Shown one piece after another: positions 58,675 through 64,000 of a stretch of DNA of 64,000 nucleotides; position 1 is the first letter of the stretch, and the number at the start of each line of letters is the position of its first letter. The position numbers were made by a program, and so were the translations under genes. Source of the DNA: Butyricimonas sp. Marseille-P3923. Its GTDB lineage: Bacteria; Bacteroidota; Bacteroidia; Bacteroidales; Marinifilaceae. The DNA is taken from positions 2,294,001 through 2,358,000 of the forward strand of contig NZ_FXXL01000007.1 in assembly GCF_900184685.1 (NCBI RefSeq). The letters are read 5' to 3'. Under the pieces are notes generated by a model. The model was not told the DNA's origin, searched no databases, and saw nothing but the letters and a program-made list of their open reading frames with translations.

Positions 58675-61002
58675 CTAGAACGGATAACCGATAGCCAAAT
58701 GGAACGCCAACCCGTCCTTGAATTTGGAAATATTGTAATATCCCGGTTTATCGGGATTCTTGTAAGGGGTATGCAAAGCAACACCTAAATCCCCGCGGAT
58801 AACGATAAAACCGATGTCATAGCGCAACCCGCAACCTGTTCCCAGCGCGATCTCGTTCAGCAAACCCGCCAGCTTGAATTCTCCCCCCGGACGCTTGGGG
58901 TCATTCCGCAACAACCACACGTTACCGGCATCCAAGAAAATTGCCCCGTTCAGGCTTCCCGCTATTTTAAAGCGCAACTCGATATTTCCTTCCAGTTTTA
59001 TATCCCCGGTCTGGTCGAGATATGCCGTCTTGTTATCACTTTTCTGGTGATAGCTACCCGGCCCGATGGAACGAATCGTGAAAGCCCGGATGCTGTTGGC
59101 TCCCCCGATATAAAATTGCTCGCTATACGGCATCACGTTTGAATTGCCGTAAGCGTACCCGAGCCCTCCCATGAAACGAGTGGCAATCAACGAATTTTCG
59201 GTCAGTTTCCGGTAAACAATAATCTCGGAAGTACCTTTCAGAAACTGGGAATAGGTGTTACCGAATATCGTTTTCCCCTCTCCCTTGTGATTCCCCGACA
59301 AGTACTGTATCGCGGACAACAAGTTTCCCGCCGACATGATCATATTTTGCCAGTACAACCGGTTCGGGTTACGGGAAGTCCCCTGTCGGTCATACGTGTA
59401 GGTGTATGCCATCGAGGGTATAAACTGATTCTTGAAACTCATCGCTATTGCCGGATTATTATCCATCGTTTCGTCAAATTCCTTTGAAGTCCGCAACAAA
59501 TGGGTATAACTGAGCTTCAACGGGGTGATCGTGTGATACTTCCGGTAGGAAGACTGGAAATCATAACTGAATGATCCCGTGAATGAAATCATCCGGAAAA
59601 ATGTATGACGGTTCAGGAAATCCACTCCGATTTGGAAATGCGTACGTTCGGGAAAATCTTTCGTGCTTTTCAAGAAATTGGGAACCAACAAGCGAGGTAC
59701 CGACAAACCGACATTCACGCCCAACTCGTAGGAATTGATTAATCCGGATTTCGAGTTGCCTTGCTTGTTACCGACCTCCCACTCGTATGCCCCGTTCAAC
59801 TTGAAAGACAGGTTCTCTCCTCCCCGGAACAGGTTTTTGTTGGTGATACCGAGAGTCAGTCCCGGTCCCAGCAAGTTGTTGGATTTCGAGGACACGTCCA
59901 CCTCTACCTCGGTTTCGATCGGTAAATCGTACACCGCGTTAATTCCAAAATTCAATTTGCCGAATCCGTCCGTCCTTGCCGTGTCCGCACGGGTGACGTT
60001 CAGATTCGTGTATTTAAAAATCCCCAAACGGGCAAGGCTTGTCTGCGTGCGATTCTGCCGTCGGAAAGAGTAAATATCTCCCGGCAATAAATACATCGAA
60101 CGAGCCAACACTTTGGGCTTCACTCCCAACGGTTTCGTGTATTTTACATTTATCTCTTTGTAAGCTAGCGAATCGGTCGTTTCCGACTCATCGGGTTCCT
60201 CCAGCACCAGTTCTACACTCCCGATCTTGTAAGGTTGCAACGCAACAGCCGGAACACCATGTTTCAAGGCGATACGAACATCAGCCACCCGCTTTTCCCG
60301 TGTCGTGTCGGCAAGAAACTCGATATAGTCCGATTGGAAATAATAATAACCGTTGTTCCTCAACAATTGGGTGATACGCTCCCGCTCGTCTTCCATCGAG
60401 TAAACACTGTATTCAGCCCCTTTTGTCAAAAGGCAACGCTGTTTCCTCCTCTGCAACAAACTATCCATGCGTCCTTTCCATCCCCAGAACTCGATATTGC
60501 CCAACATATACGGTTCGGGTACACGCACGTGATAGCTGATTTTCGCTTTCTTGGGATTGCGCTTGTTGGGGATGATCTCGTAACTCGTTTCCACCCCGAA
60601 ATACCCGTAATCCCGGGCAGCGTTCTCCACCGCTTTCAAGCGCAATTCCGGTTGCACGTCGCTAATCAATACCGGTTTCTTCGCCAACTTCTTGTACAAC
60701 CAGTGTTTCAGACCTTTCTCTTTTTTGATGTTCCAATTGTACACCCACAGACCGATGGGGAAAGGCGAACGCACGTACGGGGCAAACAACGGGTTGTTGG
60801 GGGGATAGGACATCGGGTTGGAAATCGCGGAACTCTGCGCCCCTTGCAACTTGACTCCTTCCGCCGTTTCTATTTTCATTTTTTTCACCCCGGTGTACAA
60901 CACTTCACCTTCCGTCAGTTTTTTGGTCTGCGAACAAGACGCGCCCAACAGTAGCAAAGCTACCGTCACGGGTATATATATTCTATTTATCAGACTTTTC
61001 AT
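58675..61002 (-). CDS. tamL: TamL: TamA-like BamA-superfamily outer-membrane lipoprotein
   Basis: 775 residues. Lipobox LLGASC (Cys23) is unusual for an Omp85 protein and is the mark of the Bacteroidetes TamL type. POTRA-like region about 35-330, then a 16-strand-type barrel with the lid-loop motif FYIGGANSIRAFTIRSIGPG and a terminal Phe (LAIGYPF). It works with TamB to insert or deliver outer-membrane or surface components. It starts 20 nt inside the 3' end of tamB. Confidence 0.9.
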   Translation of the reverse strand: MKSLINRIYIPVTVALLLLGASCSQTKKLTEGEVLYTGVKKMKIETAEGVKLQGAQSSAISNPMSYPPNNPLFAPYVRSPFPIGLWVYNWNIKKEKGLKHWLYKKLAKKPVLISDVQPELRLKAVENAARDYGYFGVETSYEIIPNKRNPKKAKISYHVRVPEPYMLGNIEFWGWKGRMDSLLQRRKQRCLLTKGAEYSVYSMEDERERITQLLRNNGYYYFQSDYIEFLADTTREKRVADVRIALKHGVPAVALQPYKIGSVELVLEEPDESETTDSLAYKEINVKYTKPLGVKPKVLARSMYLLPGDIYSFRRQNRTQTSLARLGIFKYTNLNVTRADTARTDGFGKLNFGINAVYDLPIETEVEVDVSSKSNNLLGPGLTLGITNKNLFRGGENLSFKLNGAYEWEVGNKQGNSKSGLINSYELGVNVGLSVPRLLVPNFLKSTKDFPERTHFQIGVDFLNRHTFFRMISFTGSFSYDFQSSYRKYHTITPLKLSYTHLLRTSKEFDETMDNNPAIAMSFKNQFIPSMAYTYTYDRQGTSRNPNRLYWQNMIMSAGNLLSAIQYLSGNHKGEGKTIFGNTYSQFLKGTSEIIVYRKLTENSLIATRFMGGLGYAYGNSNVMPYSEQFYIGGANSIRAFTIRSIGPGSYHQKSDNKTAYLDQTGDIKLEGNIELRFKIAGSLNGAIFLDAGNVWLLRNDPKRPGGEFKLAGLLNEIALGTGCGLRYDIGFIVIRGDLGVALHTPYKNPDKPGYYNISKFKDGLAFHLAIGYPF

Positions 61003-64000
61003 TTTCTATTCGCCGTGTTTCTTTCTTTTCCACTTTCGTTTTCTTCTTTCGCCGGAATATATCCCGGAATTTCTGGTAATTCTTCCGTAACACCACACCG
61101 ATACCGGTTTGGGTGACTTCGCCCTCCAACACGCTCTCGTAACCCGTGTGCCGGAATATTTTAAGGAAGAAATTGGGATTCTTCCCAAACAGGTATTCCA
61201 CCGCAATATCATCGACCAGATTCTCCTCCACGCCCCCGGCTGCCGGATCATTATCCGTGGATATACGTCCCCCGACTTTCACCCGAACCCGGTTATTGAA
61301 CAGCCGTTTCGAGAATTGGTAGGAGTAATCCGTCTTCTTCGACTCGCCCGCCTCCGATACCTGATTGTATGTATTGATCCCGAAAGTCAAATCCATGTTC
61401 TTCAAATGTTTTCTCGACCATTGATTCAACTCCCGTTCCACGAAATTATTGATCGCGTTATCGGAAGCGTTTGATTTGGCTACCGTACCGGGTCCCGAGT
61501 AAGACCCGTATATCATCATATTCATCGCCTCTCTGGATCTTTCTTCGGGAGTCATCGCCGCCAACTGGTTCTGTATCGTGATATCCCCCTCGGCGGCAAG
61601 GTCGAAAGTGATATCCGGCTTCTCCAACGTGTTGGTAATCCGTATTATCGCCTTGAAATTCACCAGACGGGATTTCTGGCTATCATCCGTGACACTCGCG
61701 GAGATCGTTTCTGCCGCCATAATATTCAGTGTCGGGTTGGCAATATCTCCTGTCCATTCCACGTAATTGCCATCCTGTATCTTGAAATCTTTCTGCCCGA
61801 TCACCGGCAAGCCGTAAGACACGATTCCGCTCGACAGCACGTAGCGCCCCACGAGGCGACTCTCTCCCACCGGACTCAGCGTGTAGGTCAAACTCCCTCC
61901 CCCGTTGATGGAAACCCGGTTCTGCCCGTTAGCGGACAACAACACGTTCAAACTTACCAGCGGGGCGATATTCACGGACATCAACAAGTCCAGACTGACC
62001 GCGCGGATTTGCTTCAGTTGGTCATCCTCCGCCACTTCCGTACTATCCCGGAAAGACACGAAACGCACGAGATCAACACTCCGGTCGGTCACGGACAAAG
62101 GAGCGGACTTCAACGTGTAGTACACTTCGCTGTTATCCAACAGATTAATATTTCCCCGAATCTTCAACGCGTCTAACATTCCTTTCAAGGTTGCCGACAC
62201 GTCGACAAACAATTTCCCGTAAACCATTGTTTCGTCGTTTTCCTGCACCTTCATCGCTTGGAAATTACGAGCCGTGACGGATGCATCCATCTCGATACTG
62301 GAGAATGAAGCAAAGTTCACGTCCCCCTGCAATTCCAGTCGTTGCTTATTCGGAGCAATCAGCCCGAAATGATTAAATTTCAATAAATTATTCCGAATCA
62401 TGATGGTAGAGGTATCTATCTTGAAGGTCGTTCCCACCGGAAGCGCTTCCACTTCTCCCTCTCTGAAACTCAAATTGCCGTCAATCAAAGGTTGGCTCAT
62501 ATTCCCCTTGATACGGAACGCTCCGACCATATCCCCGCCCAGACGAATCATCCCCGGCGGCGTGAAGGCTCCTGCCACCCGTAGCGGTAATTTCGGTATC
62601 CCTATATTCAAATCCATGTTCTGATCATCCGGTCCGGTCATCATCTTGCCCCGCGCCAATAGAGCCTGTTGCCCGTCCACGGCAAGGGTAAAATCGACAT
62701 CATGCTCGGTCTGTCGCGACAAGCGGTATTTTATACCCATATCCAAGTTCCCGATCCGCTCCTGTTGATAATTAAATTCATTTATCGTGATATTCCCACC
62801 CACGTCGATCACCTTGTTTTTACTGTGCATCTGTAAATCAACGCCCAGCATACCGGACATATCCGGGATAAAACTCAACACATCGGAGATATGCCCCAGA
62901 TCAATACCTTTTATATCCACGACCAATGATTCCGGTTCCCGGTTCGCTCCTTCCTCCGACACCAACCGGATACGCTTGTCCCCGTTCAACAACTGCAAGT
63001 TTGCCGCCGGAATTTCGCCTTGTTTCAGACGAACAAAGTTTCCCCGGTTCACTTGCCAAGACACGTATCCCAACACCAACGGGTCCGGGGATATACTCAC
63101 GCTGACAGCACTGTCCTGAAAAGCGATATTCGCCCCGATGTTAAAGATCTCTCCGTCTTTATTCTCCCGTTCCCGCAATCTCACGTTTACCTGATCGTGT
63201 TCCACCGAGCCTTCCGCGGTCAATTGCGACAATGCTTCCAATTGATTTTTTGCCCCGAACACGTTCACCCCGTAGCGCAAAGCCACGCCTTGACCGTGAG
63301 CGTTCATGAACACGCTATCGATCACGAAACCCTCGATGTCCAACCCGAAAACCCCGGCATCCATCTTGAAGTGGGACTCGGTATCCGTCCCCAGTTCTAT
63401 ACCTACACGCTTGAAGCGCATCCCGTTATTCTTCAGGTAACTGTTTAATATGTTCTTTTGGGCAGCATCGATCGTCAAACTGAAATCCGGCAACACCTCC
63501 CCCAATTGTTCCATATTAAAATCGTGTATTTCCAGTTGTCCGGCAAGCAGTTCTCCCGCTTTGGCAAATTGCCGAGCCAACAGATAGCCGTTCCCTTTCC
63601 CGTTAAACTTCACGCTCAAATCTCCAGCGTCCACGTTCAATCGGGTACGATTGTCCTCCCCGGCGAACGATATATTTAAATCCCCCAACTGCCGGGTTCC
63701 GACATCTTTCAAAACGATATCCGTGAAATCGGCTTTTAGAGCGGAAGTACTGTCCGCGTTCAATTCTCCCTGCAACGTCAATCCCAGAGAGAACGCCAGT
63801 TCTTCCGGCATAAAATGCAATCCTTTCAAGTCCGCGTTCCGGATATCACTTTCAATCTTTGCCTCGTATCCCTTGTCGCCGGCGGTAAGCTGGAATTTCA
63901 TATCCATATCCAACTCTTTATTACCACTTGCCAAAGCCCCGTTCAGCACACCCTCTTTCAACACGGCATTCAACGTGATATCTTTATAATCGTAACCATT
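60983..64000 (-). CDS. tamB: TamB (DUF490) translocation/assembly protein, 5' end outside the window
   Basis: The frame is open from the stop at 60983 to the last base of the window, 1005 codons, so the true start lies further along the minus strand. Repetitive beta-strand sequence (AELDV-type repeats such as GDVNFASFSSIEMDASVTARNF and GNINLLDNSEVYYTLKSAP) leads into the conserved DUF490 C terminus (PTLNIMAAETISASVTDDSQ; QLAAMTPEERSREAMNMMIYG; VRVKVGGRISTDNDPAAGG; YLFGKNPNFFLKIFRHTGYE). TamB spans the periplasm as a lipid-conducting or assembly beta-groove with TamA/TamL. Translationally coupled to tamL by a 20-nt overlap. Confidence 0.93.
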   Translation of the reverse strand, partial: NGYDYKDITLNAVLKEGVLNGALASGNKELDMDMKFQLTAGDKGYEAKIESDIRNADLKGLHFMPEELAFSLGLTLQGELNADSTSALKADFTDIVLKDVGTRQLGDLNISFAGEDNRTRLNVDAGDLSVKFNGKGNGYLLARQFAKAGELLAGQLEIHDFNMEQLGEVLPDFSLTIDAAQKNILNSYLKNNGMRFKRVGIELGTDTESHFKMDAGVFGLDIEGFVIDSVFMNAHGQGVALRYGVNVFGAKNQLEALSQLTAEGSVEHDQVNVRLRERENKDGEIFNIGANIAFQDSAVSVSISPDPLVLGYVSWQVNRGNFVRLKQGEIPAANLQLLNGDKRIRLVSEEGANREPESLVVDIKGIDLGHISDVLSFIPDMSGMLGVDLQMHSKNKVIDVGGNITINEFNYQQERIGNLDMGIKYRLSRQTEHDVDFTLAVDGQQALLARGKMMTGPDDQNMDLNIGIPKLPLRVAGAFTPPGMIRLGGDMVGAFRIKGNMSQPLIDGNLSFREGEVEALPVGTTFKIDTSTIMIRNNLLKFNHFGLIAPNKQRLELQGDVNFASFSSIEMDASVTARNFQAMKVQENDETMVYGKLFVDVSATLKGMLDALKIRGNINLLDNSEVYYTLKSAPLSVTDRSVDLVRFVSFRDSTEVAEDDQLKQIRAVSLDLLMSVNIAPLVSLNVLLSANGQNRVSINGGGSLTYTLSPVGESRLVGRYVLSSGIVSYGLPVIGQKDFKIQDGNYVEWTGDIANPTLNIMAAETISASVTDDSQKSRLVNFKAIIRITNTLEKPDITFDLAAEGDITIQNQLAAMTPEERSREAMNMMIYGSYSGPGTVAKSNASDNAINNFVERELNQWSRKHLKNMDLTFGINTYNQVSEAGESKKTDYSYQFSKRLFNNRVRVKVGGRISTDNDPAAGGVEENLVDDIAVEYLFGKNPNFFLKIFRHTGYESVLEGEVTQTGIGVVLRKNYQKFRDIFRRKKKTKVEKKETRRIENEKSDK

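Overview
This window looks like chromosome from a gut-type anaerobic member of the Bacteroidales, most likely the Odoribacteraceae (Butyricimonas/Odoribacter type). The visible reasons are two SusC/SusD outer-membrane uptake loci, each headed by an ECF sigma factor and a FecR anti-sigma factor; promoters of the Bacteroidetes type (TTTG, about 19 bp, TAnnTTTG); start codons without Shine-Dalgarno sequences; GldH; fused SecDF; TamL/TamB; and group B and sensory [FeFe] hydrogenases. The family-level assignment is inference. I see no rRNA, tRNA, CRISPR array, IS element or prophage.

Layout. 1-8034 (minus strand): first uptake locus, in order sigma factor, FecR, SusC, SusD, DUF4843 lipoprotein, PKD-like lipoprotein (cut by the window edge). 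8172-10802: a small exported protein and metG. 11193-17011 (plus): an LD-carboxypeptidase homologue that has lost its nucleophile, a C26-M19 peptidase fusion, a Nudix hydrolase, gldH, trmB and mnmA. 17021-20691: ddl, a MATE exporter and mdh. 20708-24796: an exported phosphatase, a three-gene envelope/regulator group ending in creD, a 0.2-kb giant imperfect palindrome, and a retropepsin-like protease. 24895-27894: secDF. 28089-32933: a five-gene hydrogenase operon that couples an H2-sensing hydrogenase and a PP2C phosphatase to a catalytic group B [FeFe] hydrogenase.

33013-42920 (minus): second uptake locus, whose accessory lipoproteins are an M64 metallopeptidase and a degenerate zinc-peptidase homologue, which suggests protein or peptide use. 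43077-44498: a GH109 enzyme. 44703-48503: an orphan protein resembling the N-terminal half of an SNF2 helicase, a GT90 glycosyltransferase and an XRE regulator. 48587-48722: a short gene-free transcription unit with near-consensus promoter and terminator, a strong small-RNA candidate. 49238-58238: a glycerol-3-phosphate locus (glpABC, an OPA-family antiporter, an exported HAD phosphatase, a porin and an exported propeller-like protein). 58675-64000: tamL and the 3' part of tamB.

Intergenic DNA carries a striking set of degenerate short tandem arrays with 7-, 9- or 11-bp units, including an inverted pair of 9-mer arrays between the MATE gene and mdh. Assignments come from reading the sequence and recalled family motifs; no database search was run.
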